This document shows positions 28,204 to 37,713 of a stretch of DNA of 64,000 nucleotides, piece by piece. The notes beneath the pieces were generated by a model that saw only the letters and a list, made by a program, of their open reading frames with translations, did not search any database and had not been told where the DNA came from. The first letter of the stretch is position 1. Each line of letters opens with the position of its first letter. A program made the position numbers and the translations under genes. This stretch comes from Chryseobacterium viscerum. Lineage in GTDB: Bacteria; Bacteroidota; Bacteroidia; Flavobacteriales; Weeksellaceae. Location of the stretch: the NCBI RefSeq assembly GCF_002899945.2, contig NZ_PPEG02000001.1, positions 248,001 through 312,000 on the forward strand. The letters run 5' to 3'.

Positions 28204-29775
28204 ATGATAAAAGCGGATGTATTAGTAATCGGTTCCGGTATTTCCGGACTTTCCTATGCCATTAAAGTTTCTGAACAGCTCCCTGATGCCAAAATCATTA
28301 TTGTAACCAAATCTGACGAAGACGAAAGCAACACCAAGTATGCACAAGGTGGTCTGGCTGTCGTTACAGATTTTCAGAATGACAATTTTCAAAAACATAT
28401 TGATGATACCATGCGCGCCGGTGACGGAGAAAATAAACGCGATGTTGTAGAAATGGTGGTAAGAGAAGCTCCTGCAAGGTTCAACGAAATTGTAGAATGG
28501 GGTGCTCAGTTCGATATGAAGAACGGCAAATTCGCTTTAGGAAGAGAAGGAGGCCACACTGAAAACAGAATCGTCCACCATAAAGATATTACAGGTTTTG
28601 AGATTGAAAGAGCTTTATTGGAAACAGCCAAAAGCAGCCCGAATATTGAAATTCTCGACCATCATTATGTAATTGATATCATTACCCAGCACCATGTTCC
28701 CGGAAAAGAACTTAATGAGGGAGACATTCACTGCTACGGTGCCTACATTCTGGATGAAAAATCCAAAACGATCAAAAAAATCACTTCTAAAATAACACTG
28801 GTTGCTACAGGAGGAGCAGGGCACGTTTATAAAAACACAACCAATCCTACCATTGCTACAGGAGACGGAATTGCTTTCGTAGCCCGTGCCAAAGGAAAGG
28901 TTTCCAATATGCAGTATTATCAGTTCCACCCAACAGCTTTGTACAGCAAAATGGATGGGATGTTGTTTTTAATTTCAGAAGCAGTACGTGGAGACGGAGC
29001 CAAATTAAGAACAAAAAGAGGAGAAAAATTCATGCATAAATATGATGAGCGTGAAGAATTAGCATCTAGAGATATTGTTGCAAGAGCTATCGATGCCGAA
29101 ATGAAAATTACCGGAGACGAATTTGTCGGCTTAGATTGTAAGGAAATGAATCATGAAAAATTCTTAGAACATTTTCCAAATATTTACAAAAAGTGCAGAG
29201 ATGAAGGAATTGATCCGTTCACTCAATTGATTCCTGTCGTACCTGCCTGCCATTACTTAATGGGTGGTATTGAAGTAGACAGAGACGGACAGTCTTCCAT
29301 CAGAAATCTTTTTGCTGTAGGAGAATGCACCAACTCAGGACTTCATGGTGCCAACAGACTTGCTTCCAACTCATTGCTTGAAGGCTTGGTTTTTGGACAC
29401 AATGCTGCCATGAAAACAGTGGCACTCCTGAATGAAAACAGCTTCAACTTTGATGATCTGAAAGCCGTTCCGGAATGGAATGAAGAGGGAATGAAAATCA
29501 TGGATGAAATGGTCATCGTCAGCTACCTTAGAAAACAGCTTCAGGAAATGATGAGTGACCTGGTAGGTATCGTAAGAAGCAACAGACGTCTGAATATGGC
29601 TTTACAAAAGCATCAGGAAATTGCTGCTGCCGTGGATGAGATCTATCACTACTCTATTCTTTCTCCTCAACTGTCAGAATTAAGAAACTTAACAACCGTT
29701 GCCCATCTCATCATTAACCAGTCCATGGAAATGACAGAAAATAAGGGAGCGTTTTATAATAAAGATTTAGTTTAA
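28204..29775 (+). CDS. nadB: L-aspartate oxidase
   Basis: NadB oxidises L-aspartate to iminoaspartate, the first step of de novo NAD synthesis. The 523-aa protein has the FAD-binding start DVLVIGSGISGLSYA, then KYAQGGLAVV, GREGGHTENRIVHHKDITG, FHPTALY and GANRLASNSLLEGLVFG. These distinguish it from SdhA and FrdA. It lies upstream of nadC with one unrelated gene between. nadA is not in the window. Confidence 0.95.
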   Translation: MIKADVLVIGSGISGLSYAIKVSEQLPDAKIIIVTKSDEDESNTKYAQGGLAVVTDFQNDNFQKHIDDTMRAGDGENKRDVVEMVVREAPARFNEIVEWGAQFDMKNGKFALGREGGHTENRIVHHKDITGFEIERALLETAKSSPNIEILDHHYVIDIITQHHVPGKELNEGDIHCYGAYILDEKSKTIKKITSKITLVATGGAGHVYKNTTNPTIATGDGIAFVARAKGKVSNMQYYQFHPTALYSKMDGMLFLISEAVRGDGAKLRTKRGEKFMHKYDEREELASRDIVARAIDAEMKITGDEFVGLDCKEMNHEKFLEHFPNIYKKCRDEGIDPFTQLIPVVPACHYLMGGIEVDRDGQSSIRNLFAVGECTNSGLHGANRLASNSLLEGLVFGHNAAMKTVALLNENSFNFDDLKAVPEWNEEGMKIMDEMVIVSYLRKQLQEMMSDLVGIVRSNRRLNMALQKHQEIAAAVDEIYHYSILSPQLSELRNLTTVAHLIINQSMEMTENKGAFYNKDLV

Positions 29776-29789
29776 TTTTAATTAAACTA

Positions 29790-30422
29790 GTGAAAACCCT
29801 GAATTTAAATATCCTTACAACAGTCAATATTTTATTCTATTCAAGAATGATACTTTCATTGATTTGTGGTTTTGTATTATTGAATTTTTGGGTGAAAAAT
29901 GGAAAAAATGATGATTTTCCAAATATAGTCATCCTTGCAGGAATACTATTTTTAGGACTGATTTTGGGATTATATGGAGTAACTTTATTAAAAAAAATTA
30001 TTGTTCCCAGATCCAAATATCCTTTAGTCTTAAATCTTTTATGCAATATGAAAGGTTTAGGAAAACCAGATTATTCTGGAAGTTTAAAATTTGATTTAAA
30101 TAATATAATTAAAGATAATAAGCTACGCTTAACTCTTTATTATGTCAACAATCCTCAATATCCAATTTTAACATTCAATAAAGAAAAAATCATTTACTAC
30201 ACTCAAGAGTATAATTGGGATAATTTTAAATGGAGCTATAAATTGATACCGCAAGGACGAAAAGAAAAACAAGTATTAGAGTTTCAAGGCATTAATCAAA
30301 ATAATATAAAAATAAAAGACATTATAGATTTTGAAAAAATAGATGCGAAGGAAAATGAAGTCCTTTTGCTCTTCATCATTCATGATATATTGTTCGGAAA
30401 AAGATCTTCCTTTTATTACTAA
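29790..30422 (+). CDS. unknown membrane-anchored protein between nadB and nadC (GTG start)
   Basis: This is a 210-aa protein not recognised by family. The most upstream start is GTG at 29790; an ATG at 29847 is an alternative. Two hydrophobic segments lie near residues 18-35 and 45-68. The rest is a soluble, Asn/Lys/Ile-rich domain with alternating strands (LRLTLYYVNNPQYPILTFNKEKIIYYTQ). It is visibly more AT-rich than its neighbours. It is 14 nt after nadB and 10 nt before nadC, so it is translated from the same message. No NAD-related motif is visible. Confidence 0.65.
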   Translation: MKTLNLNILTTVNILFYSRMILSLICGFVLLNFWVKNGKNDDFPNIVILAGILFLGLILGLYGVTLLKKIIVPRSKYPLVLNLLCNMKGLGKPDYSGSLKFDLNNIIKDNKLRLTLYYVNNPQYPILTFNKEKIIYYTQEYNWDNFKWSYKLIPQGRKEKQVLEFQGINQNNIKIKDIIDFEKIDAKENEVLLLFIIHDILFGKRSSFYY

Positions 30423-30432
30423 AATCAAAAAT

Positions 30433-31293
30433 ATGAAAAGACCAAGCTACGTAACCGATAAAGCATTAAAGACATTCATAAAAAATGCGCTTGAAGAAGA
30501 CATCCAGGATGGCGATCACTCTACTCTTTCTACCATTCCTCAGGATCTTGTACAAAGTGCAAAGCTTTTAGTAAAACAGGATTGTATTCTTGCAGGTGTT
30601 GAGCTCGCAGAAATCATTTTCAATACTTTTGATAAAAATCTGAAAGTTGAAGTTTTTATTAAAGACGGAACTCCATGTAAATTCGGAGATGTCGCACTTA
30701 TTGTAACAGGAAGCGCAAGATCGATCCTTTCCACAGAGAGATTCGTTCTTAATTGCATGCAGAGAATGAGCGGTATTGCAACCCTTACCCATGACTGGGA
30801 TTCAAGATTGGTAGGTACAAAAACTAAACTTTTAGATACAAGAAAAACGACGCCAAACTTCAGAATGTGTGAAAAATGGGCAGTTGCAATAGGAGGTGGA
30901 ACCAATCACAGATATGGTCTTTATGACATGATCATGCTGAAAGACAACCACATTGATTATAATGGAAGCATCACCAATGCTGTGGCAATGGCAAAGGATT
31001 ATGTTAAAAAGAATAAGAAAAAGTTAAAAATAGAGGTTGAAACAAGAAACCTTGAAGAAGTTCAGGAAGCTATCAAAGCAAAGGTTGACAGAATCATGCT
31101 TGATAATATGGATGTGAAAACAATGGAGCAAGCCGTAAAAATGATCAACGGTTCATGTGAGTCTGAAGCTTCAGGAGGAATTACCCGTGATATGCTTAAA
31201 GAAATTGCATCCACTGGGGTAACATATATCTCTGTAGGAGCCCTTACACACTCAGCTGAGAATATAGATTTGAGTCTCAAAGCAGTGAAATAG
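30433..31293 (+). CDS. nadC: nicotinate-nucleotide pyrophosphorylase (carboxylating)
   Basis: NadC converts quinolinate and PRPP to nicotinate mononucleotide with loss of CO2. The frame is open from 30343, but the ATG at 30433 (MKRPSYVTDKAL) fits the family start and gives a normal 286 aa. Motifs seen are EEDIQDGDHSTLSTIP, NCMQRMSGIATLT, LLDTRKTTPNFRMCEKWAVAIGGGTNHRYGLYD and KIEVETRN. The end (GGITRDMLKEIASTGVTYISVGALTHS) is also typical. Confidence 0.96.
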   Translation: MKRPSYVTDKALKTFIKNALEEDIQDGDHSTLSTIPQDLVQSAKLLVKQDCILAGVELAEIIFNTFDKNLKVEVFIKDGTPCKFGDVALIVTGSARSILSTERFVLNCMQRMSGIATLTHDWDSRLVGTKTKLLDTRKTTPNFRMCEKWAVAIGGGTNHRYGLYDMIMLKDNHIDYNGSITNAVAMAKDYVKKNKKKLKIEVETRNLEEVQEAIKAKVDRIMLDNMDVKTMEQAVKMINGSCESEASGGITRDMLKEIASTGVTYISVGALTHSAENIDLSLKAVK

Positions 31294-31501
31294 CGTTGAA
31301 TTTTTAACAAAAACACACGCACTTTATTAAAAATACAATAACATGACTTTTTTCATATTAAAATCCAATTTATATTCATAACATTGTAAATCAACATCTT
31401 AACCTTATTAAGATTGAGTAAAAATTAACATTAAGTTAATAATAGTTAAATTTTATTTTGCGAATTTTGCAGAAAATTAAATCTAACTATTACTAACGAT
31501 T

Positions 31502-34093
31502 ATGAAATTAATCAACAAATCGATACTAACTGCGGTTATTACTTTATCTACAGCTAGTGTTTATTACGCTCAACAAGTTCAGGACACGGTACAAACTAAG
31601 TCCAAGGATATTGACGAGGTAATCTTAAGAGGTGTTACGGATATCGCTAAAGATAGAAAAACACCTGTTGCAGTATCTACTATTAAAGCTGCACAGATTT
31701 TAGAAAGACAAGGAAACCAAGAACTTGTCGAAATACTAAACACAACACCTTCCGTATATGCTACAAAAGGTGGTGGTGGTTTCGGAGACTCTCAAATTGT
31801 TATGCGTGGATTTGAGTCTAGAAACATTGCAGTAATGGTAAACGGTATGCCTGTAAACGATATGGAGGGCGGTACTGTTTATTTCTCAAACTGGACTGGA
31901 TTATCTGACGTAACAAGTACATTACAGGTTCAAAGAGGTTTAGGTTCTTCTAAATTAGCGATTGCTTCTGTAGGAGGTACTATGAACTTCATCACCAAGT
32001 CTGCAGATATGAAAAGAGGAGGGGTTATTAGATTAGGAGTTGGTAACAATGACTATTTAAAAACATCTTTTGCTTACAACACTGGAAAATCTAAGGATGG
32101 TGTTTCTGCATCATTCCTAATGAGCAGACAAGCGGGAGGTACTTATATTGAAAATACTGATTATGAATCTTATGCATATTTCTTTGCATTAGGTTATGAA
32201 ATCAACAAAAAACATAACTTACAGTTCTCAATTACTTCTGCACCTCAGTGGCACGATCAAAGAACTTTTGCTCCAACCATTCAAAATTACATCAATTATA
32301 ATCCTGATCGCGATGGATCACCTTACAGAAGATATAATTCAGATTTTGGATACTACACTGATGCTTCTGGAAATAAAGTAGCTTTAGCCAACAGAGCCAA
32401 CTACTATTCTAAGCCGGTAATGATGGTAAACTGGGACTGGACAATGAGCGAAAAGTCTAAGTTAAGTACAGTTTTATATATGTCAAACGGTAGAGGTGGT
32501 GGAACTGGTGACTTAGGTCGACTAGGAACTAAAAGTATCAATGATGCAAGTTTTACTGATGCGGCAGGACACATCAACTATGATGCTCTTTTTGCAGCAA
32601 ACGCTGCAGTTAATTTAAATACTGCCGGAGCTGGAAGTACTATTGTTCGTAGATCAAGTATCAATTCACATAACTGGTATGGTATCTTAGCAAACTTCCA
32701 ACATAAAGTTAATGATAACTGGAATTTCTCAATCGGTACAGATGACAGATATTACTATGGTTACCACTATCAGGTTCTTACAGATCTTTACGGAGCTAAA
32801 GGATATAAAGATAATGCTAACAAAAATATAGCAGCACCAAGAATCGTAAATGCCCTTTACGATTACAAAAAACTTTCTTGGAATCCTTTTGGAGGTAAAT
32901 TAGCACCAGCTGAAGATCAGGTAGGATATAGCAACGATGGTGAAGTTATTTGGTACAGTGGATTTGCCCAGGTAGAATATACCAAAGATAAATTATCTGC
33001 ATTCTTACAAGGTTCCGTATCTAATCAAGGTTACCAGAGAATTGATAACTACGTAGTAGACGGAAGCACATTAAGAGGTCAAACCATCAACACGAAAACA
33101 GGATTTAAAAATATTTTCGGGTATAATGTTAAAGGGGGAGCTAACTATAATATTAACGAGCAGCATAACGTTTTTGCTAACTTAGGTTATTATAGCAAGC
33201 AACCATTCCTTAACACAGTTTATCCAAGTAACCAACAGCTGGTAAACCCAACTCTAACTAACGAGAAGATTGCTTCAGCAGAAGTAGGTTATGGGTTCAG
33301 GTCTGCAAAATTCACTGCTAATGTTAACGTGTACAGAACACAGTGGAAAGACAGATGGTTGAGAAAAACTAGCCAGACATTCACATTACCTGATAACACA
33401 ACAACTACAGGTTATTCTGAAATCAATGGGATTACAGAAGTTCACCAAGGGGTAGAATTTGATGGAGTATACAAACCGAACCGTTTCTTAGAAGTTCAGG
33501 GGATGTTCTCTTGGGGTGATTACTATTATAAAGGAAATGCTAGCGTAGCTTCATTCGACGATAATAACAATCCAATTACTTTAGCGAATTCTTCAGGAAA
33601 CACATTATACTTAGATAAAGTAAAAGTAGGAGGATCAAGCAACAACAGTATTCCGCAGATGACAGCATCATTAGGTCTTACTGTAAAACCAGTAAAAGAT
33701 CTTAATATCTTCGGAACATGGAGATATGTAGGTAAACTTTATTCTACTATTGATGCCGGAACATTCACCAATGTTGCTGCTCAGGACAAAGGAGTATTGA
33801 AATTACCTGATTTCAACTTGTTCGATGTAGGTTTCTCTTACAAAATCAGATTACAAAACGAAGCTCAGTATTTCACTATTGGAGCTAACGTTTACAACCT
33901 ATTTGATAAAATTTACATCTCTGACTCTGCTACAAGTATCTTCGGAACTGATAAAATTACAGCAAACAATGATCCTGACAAAGGGAAAACTTATGAAGAG
34001 GCTGGTAGAATGTACAATGGTATTGCAACTGGTAACCGTGCTTATTTCGGTTTCGGAACCACTTGGGCAGCAACCCTATCATTCAACTTCTAA
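31502..34093 (+). CDS. TonB-dependent outer-membrane receptor
   Basis: This is an 863-aa receptor. The signal peptide ends near VYYAQ. A short linker (SKDIDEVILRGVTDIAKDRKTPVAVSTI) leads into the plug domain at about residues 50-165 (QELVEILNTTPSVYATKGGGGFGDSQIVMRGFESRNI, then LGSSKLAIASVGGTMNFIT). A long beta barrel follows, ending TWAATLSFNF with the terminal Phe used for outer-membrane insertion. There is no N-terminal carboxypeptidase-like domain and no SusD partner, so a siderophore, cobalamin or metal role is more likely than glycans. The ligand is unknown. Confidence 0.93.
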   Translation: MKLINKSILTAVITLSTASVYYAQQVQDTVQTKSKDIDEVILRGVTDIAKDRKTPVAVSTIKAAQILERQGNQELVEILNTTPSVYATKGGGGFGDSQIVMRGFESRNIAVMVNGMPVNDMEGGTVYFSNWTGLSDVTSTLQVQRGLGSSKLAIASVGGTMNFITKSADMKRGGVIRLGVGNNDYLKTSFAYNTGKSKDGVSASFLMSRQAGGTYIENTDYESYAYFFALGYEINKKHNLQFSITSAPQWHDQRTFAPTIQNYINYNPDRDGSPYRRYNSDFGYYTDASGNKVALANRANYYSKPVMMVNWDWTMSEKSKLSTVLYMSNGRGGGTGDLGRLGTKSINDASFTDAAGHINYDALFAANAAVNLNTAGAGSTIVRRSSINSHNWYGILANFQHKVNDNWNFSIGTDDRYYYGYHYQVLTDLYGAKGYKDNANKNIAAPRIVNALYDYKKLSWNPFGGKLAPAEDQVGYSNDGEVIWYSGFAQVEYTKDKLSAFLQGSVSNQGYQRIDNYVVDGSTLRGQTINTKTGFKNIFGYNVKGGANYNINEQHNVFANLGYYSKQPFLNTVYPSNQQLVNPTLTNEKIASAEVGYGFRSAKFTANVNVYRTQWKDRWLRKTSQTFTLPDNTTTTGYSEINGITEVHQGVEFDGVYKPNRFLEVQGMFSWGDYYYKGNASVASFDDNNNPITLANSSGNTLYLDKVKVGGSSNNSIPQMTASLGLTVKPVKDLNIFGTWRYVGKLYSTIDAGTFTNVAAQDKGVLKLPDFNLFDVGFSYKIRLQNEAQYFTIGANVYNLFDKIYISDSATSIFGTDKITANNDPDKGKTYEEAGRMYNGIATGNRAYFGFGTTWAATLSFNF

Positions 34094-34124
34094 TAATATC
34101 ATAATATTAGATTTTATAAATATC

Positions 34125-34151
34125 AATCCCGGCTTCGAGCCGGGATTTTTG
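34125..34151 (+). terminator. receptor terminator
   Basis: AATCCCGGC / GCCGGGATT with a TTCGA loop, then TTTT. The next gene's -7 box begins 2 nt later. Confidence 0.9.
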
Positions 34152-34152
34152 T

Positions 34153-34160
34153 TATCTTTG
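34153..34160 (+). promoter_or_regulatory. -7 box of the 34180-34620 gene
   Basis: TATCTTTG, 19 nt before the ATG, directly behind the receptor terminator. Confidence 0.5.
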
Positions 34161-34179
34161 TGTACAAAAAAATAGGATT

Positions 34180-34620
34180 ATGGATTTTTACAAGATTTTT
34201 CTTAGTGCACACAAAGGATTTGGATATTTAGAACTTCTTTTGGTTGCATTATTTATCATTGCACTTTTAGCTACCATGTTTGGCTTCAGTGGAAAAGTGA
34301 ACAAATTTCTAAAGAAGACAACGCTCTTCACAATGATTTTCTTCCACGTTCAGTTTTTATTAGGAATATGCTTGTTATTCATATTTTCTCCAGGTTTCAA
34401 AGCTGCTTTAGATGCAGGAACATTAATGAAAGACCCTTACAGCAGACAAACATTTGTTGAGCACCCTTTCTCTATGTTAATCGCAGCAGTGTTGATGACC
34501 ATTATCAACAAAAAAGTAAAATCCAACGACACGATCTCTCTGGGAATCGTTATTATGGGATTGATCGCAGCAGGTTTATTTGCATTTGCGTTCCCTTGGG
34601 TAAGAGTCTTTGGAGCTTAA
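34180..34620 (+). CDS. four-TM membrane protein, conserved in Bacteroidetes
   Basis: This is a 146-aa protein with four hydrophobic segments (about residues 15-37, 46-70, 90-108 and 118-142). Histidines in or near helices (SAHKGF, FFHVQF, EHPF) could bind heme, as in small cytochrome-like membrane proteins, but no heme motif is diagnostic. Some database entries for such proteins carry misleading ribosomal-protein names, as I recall. It precedes asd by 67 nt. Function is unknown. Confidence 0.7.
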   Translation: MDFYKIFLSAHKGFGYLELLLVALFIIALLATMFGFSGKVNKFLKKTTLFTMIFFHVQFLLGICLLFIFSPGFKAALDAGTLMKDPYSRQTFVEHPFSMLIAAVLMTIINKKVKSNDTISLGIVIMGLIAAGLFAFAFPWVRVFGA

Positions 34621-34687
34621 AATAGATAAAGAAATTATATGTGTTATAATTTATAAATAGTTTAATCTTAAATTTTTAATTAAATCA

Positions 34688-35680
34688 ATGAAAGTAGCTG
34701 TAGTAGGTTCAACAGGAATGGTTGGACAAGTTATGCTTAAAGTTTTGGAGGAGAGAAACTTCCCTGTAACAGAATTAATCCCGGTAGCATCCGAAAGATC
34801 TGTAGGCAAGAAGGTGAAGTATAAACAGAAGGAATTTACCATCGTAAGCATGAAGGACGCTATAGCTGCCAAACCGGATATTGCAATCTTCTCTGCGGGT
34901 GGTTCTACTTCTCTTGAATTCGCTCCTTTATTTGCAGAAGCAGGAACAACAGTAATTGATAATTCTTCTGCATGGAGAATGGACCCTGATAAAAAATTAG
35001 TCGTTCCTGAGATCAATGCTGATGTTTTGACTAAAGAAGATAAAATCATCGCAAATCCGAATTGTTCTACCATTCAGTTGGTAATGGTTCTTGGACCTTT
35101 GAACAAGAAATATGATTTAAAAAGAGTCGTTGTTTCTACTTACCAGTCTGTAACAGGAACAGGTAAAGCTGCTGTAGACCAGTTAAATGGTGAGATCAGC
35201 GGAAATGATTCTATCGAAAAAGTATATCCTTATCAGATCTTCAAAAATGCATTGCCACACTGTGATGTATTTTCTGATGATGATTACACAAAAGAAGAGA
35301 TCAAACTGATGAAAGAACCTAAGAAAATTTTAGGAGACGATACCTTCAACTTAACAGCAACTGCTGTAAGAGTTCCGGTACAGGGAGGACATTCTGAAAG
35401 TGTGAATATTGAATTCGAAAATGAATTTGAACTGGATGAAGTAAGAAAGATCTTAGCTGAAACCCCCGGTGTAATTGTAATGGACGATGTGAAAAACAAC
35501 CATTACCCGATGCCGCTCTACTCAGAAGGGAAAGATGAAGTTTTTGTAGGAAGAATAAGAAGAGACCTGTCACAGCCCAAAACGCTCAACCTCTGGATCG
35601 TAGCAGACAATCTGAGGAAAGGAGCAGCAACAAACGCTGTACAAATCGCAGAATACCTTGTAGCAAATAACTTAGTATAA
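34688..35680 (+). CDS. asd: aspartate-semialdehyde dehydrogenase
   Basis: Asd reduces aspartyl phosphate to aspartate semialdehyde, leading to lysine, threonine, methionine and diaminopimelate. The 330-aa protein starts VAVVGSTGMVGQVMLKVLEE (NADP-binding loop). It has the nucleophilic Cys in NPNCSTIQLVM near residue 126 and the VQGGHSESVNIEFE active-site block with the catalytic His. The length is normal. A terminator follows. Confidence 0.96.
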   Translation: MKVAVVGSTGMVGQVMLKVLEERNFPVTELIPVASERSVGKKVKYKQKEFTIVSMKDAIAAKPDIAIFSAGGSTSLEFAPLFAEAGTTVIDNSSAWRMDPDKKLVVPEINADVLTKEDKIIANPNCSTIQLVMVLGPLNKKYDLKRVVVSTYQSVTGTGKAAVDQLNGEISGNDSIEKVYPYQIFKNALPHCDVFSDDDYTKEEIKLMKEPKKILGDDTFNLTATAVRVPVQGGHSESVNIEFENEFELDEVRKILAETPGVIVMDDVKNNHYPMPLYSEGKDEVFVGRIRRDLSQPKTLNLWIVADNLRKGAATNAVQIAEYLVANNLV

Positions 35681-35691
35681 ACTAACAAAAT

Positions 35692-35728
35692 AAAAAAGAG
35701 TCTCAGAATTGAGATTCTTTTTTTTATC
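35692..35728 (+). terminator. asd terminator
   Basis: AAGAGTCTCA / TGAGATTCTT stem with a short loop, followed by T8. Confidence 0.8.
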
Positions 35729-35737
35729 AAACACTTT

Positions 35738-36736
35738 ATGAATACCCAGAAAAATACCCACAAAGAGAAAATAGGATTTCAAAAGCTGATCGCAGCATTT
35801 GGAATCATCCTTTTCGTAGGAAAGATTATTGCCTGGAAGCTCACCAATTCTGATGCTGTATTTTCCGATGCTATGGAAAGTATCGTCAATGTCATCAGTG
35901 CATTCATGGGACTATACTCCCTTCATCTTGCTGCCAAACCCAAAGATGAAGACCATCCGTACGGCCACGGAAAAGTAGAATTCGTCACCTCCGGGATTGA
36001 AGGCGCCCTTATTGCTATTGCCGGCATTATGATTATTTATGAAGGGATTCACAGTCTTATCGTAGGAAAAACGCTCAGCAAAATAGACCTGGGTATATGG
36101 ATCATTGCTGCCACTGCCGTTATTAATTATCTTCTGGGATATATTTCTATAAAAAAGGGAGAAAGAGAAAATTCTCTGGTTTTAATTTCATCGGGAAAGC
36201 ATCTGCAGTCTGATACCATTACAACCCTTGGGGTGGTAGCCAGCTTAGTGATTGTTTATTTCACCAAAATCTATTGGCTCGACTCTGCAGTAGCATTAAC
36301 TTTTGGGCTTTATATCATCTTTGTAGGCTATAAAATCGTCCGAAAATCACTAAGTGGTATTATGGATGAACAGGATCCTGAAATATTAAACCAGGTAATC
36401 AGAATTCTTGAAGAAAACAGACATGTAGAATGGATTGATGTCCACAATATGAAAATCCAGCAGTTTGGTTCTTCTCTTCATATTGATGCTCATATTACCC
36501 TTCCGTGGTATTATGACCTTCGTGATGCTCATGGAGAAATGGAAAAAGTAATTATCCTTCTGGCTAAAAACATGAAGCGCAGTATTGAGTTCAATTTTCA
36601 TATGGACGATTGTAAACCGATTTCATGCCCGGTCTGCCAGATCAAAGAATGTCCTGTCCGTGAAAAAGATTTTGTAAAACGCGTACAATGGACACCGGAA
36701 AATATCACCAGCGTCGATAAACACACTGTAGAATAG
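35738..36736 (+). CDS. cation diffusion facilitator with Cys-rich tail
   Basis: This is a 332-aa CDF family metal/proton antiporter in the inner membrane. TM2 carries DAVFSDAMES, with acidic ligands where zinc transporters have His-Asp. DEDHPYGHGKVEFVTS is the family loop, and TM5 carries SGKHLQSDT (HxxxD). The cytoplasmic domain is followed by a tail with five Cys (DDCKPISCPVCQIKECPVRE), beyond the normal CDF end. Asp in place of His in TM2 is more typical of Fe or Mn transporters, so the metal is uncertain. It converges with the exosortase pair. Confidence 0.9.
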   Translation: MNTQKNTHKEKIGFQKLIAAFGIILFVGKIIAWKLTNSDAVFSDAMESIVNVISAFMGLYSLHLAAKPKDEDHPYGHGKVEFVTSGIEGALIAIAGIMIIYEGIHSLIVGKTLSKIDLGIWIIAATAVINYLLGYISIKKGERENSLVLISSGKHLQSDTITTLGVVASLVIVYFTKIYWLDSAVALTFGLYIIFVGYKIVRKSLSGIMDEQDPEILNQVIRILEENRHVEWIDVHNMKIQQFGSSLHIDAHITLPWYYDLRDAHGEMEKVIILLAKNMKRSIEFNFHMDDCKPISCPVCQIKECPVREKDFVKRVQWTPENITSVDKHTVE

Positions 36737-36754
36737 GTCACGCAATTCACATTC

Positions 36755-37192
36755 TCAGCTGCTTTTACCAATCATCTGCTTTCTGTAATAAAACATGGGA
36801 ACAATCAATAGGATAATCAAGGGCTGGATCACAAATCTTCTCATATAAAAAGAAAAAAGATACCCTATTTCAAATTGATTATGAATACAATACAGATAAA
36901 TCGGCAGAGCAATTGCAAAGACTATTAGCATCATCACGGCTCCCTGTACCGTCCATTGTTTGTTTTTAAATAAGCCATAGATAATCAGGCATGAAAACAG
37001 GAGATTTAAAACAAACCTGAAGACATGTCCAAGAATCAGTTTTCCCCATTCAAATGCAGGGAATTCAATATTTTTATTCGCTTCATGAAAGTAAGGAAGG
37101 AAAGGATCATAAAAAAGACGGTCCTCCAGAACTCTTATACTTATCAATCCGCAGATTCCTGCAATAATCAGAAGCCAGTTAAGAATTTTCAT
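36755..37192 (-). CDS. exosortase F system-associated protein
   Basis: This is a 145-aa protein with four hydrophobic segments, matching the small partner always found next to exosortase F in flavobacteria (RVLEDRLFYDPFLPYFH near the start, and a C-terminal FYMRRFVIQPLIILLIVPMFYY). Its start overlaps the end of xrtF by 14 nt, so translation is coupled. Its role is unknown; presumably it forms a membrane complex with XrtF. Confidence 0.85.
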   Translation of the reverse strand: MKILNWLLIIAGICGLISIRVLEDRLFYDPFLPYFHEANKNIEFPAFEWGKLILGHVFRFVLNLLFSCLIIYGLFKNKQWTVQGAVMMLIVFAIALPIYLYCIHNQFEIGYLFSFYMRRFVIQPLIILLIVPMFYYRKQMIGKSS

Positions 37193-37709
37193 GTTTTAAA
37201 GCAAAAAGTTTAATCCAGATCAGCCAAAGTACAACAACACTCCCATAAATGATGGCAGGGAAAATAAAATCATGAAACATTTTACCATACTCTTTATAAT
37301 CTGACATTACGATATTCAATCCGATGATTCTCAGAAGATTCATTATATACAGAATAACCAATCCTACCCCAACAAAGACAAAAGTCTTCATTCCTTTATA
37401 AAAAGCAAAAACAAAAGAGACAAATAGAATGATGACAGAAACAGCATTGCAGCCCTCTACCATTCTCGTCTCATAGCGTTGGTTAACATAAAACCAAACC
37501 TGTTCATTCTTTACATCATCATAAAGTTCCGTAGGATACCCTATGGCATTCTGCAGAACAACCACCTGATTGGCAATGAGTCTTGAAAAAGAATCCAGCC
37601 CGGAATCTTTACCACTATTCAGATAGAACTGATAAGCAAAAAGCAGCACCAGATAAATAATAATAAAACGCAGTAAAATACCTAAAACAGGTTTAAAGTC
37701 TTTCAGCAT
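37179..37709 (-). CDS. xrtF: exosortase family protein XrtF
   Basis: This is a 176-aa inner-membrane protein of the exosortase/archaeosortase superfamily, which are transpeptidase-like sorting enzymes. The catalytic triad is visible: Cys in MVEGCNAVSV, Arg in MNLLRIIGLN and His in MFHDFIFP. About five TM segments are present. No obvious PEP-CTERM-like substrate lies in this window. A TATCTTTG box ends 4 nt before the ATG, so the message is probably leaderless. Confidence 0.92.
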   Translation of the reverse strand: MLKDFKPVLGILLRFIIIYLVLLFAYQFYLNSGKDSGLDSFSRLIANQVVVLQNAIGYPTELYDDVKNEQVWFYVNQRYETRMVEGCNAVSVIILFVSFVFAFYKGMKTFVFVGVGLVILYIMNLLRIIGLNIVMSDYKEYGKMFHDFIFPAIIYGSVVVLWLIWIKLFALKHENS

Positions 37710-37713
37710 AGTA

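Noticed and set aside
31294..31501. Promoter of the TonB receptor
   Set aside because: TTTTATTTTG and GAATTTTG are each one step from the -7 consensus and neither has a good TTG, so no feature was called.
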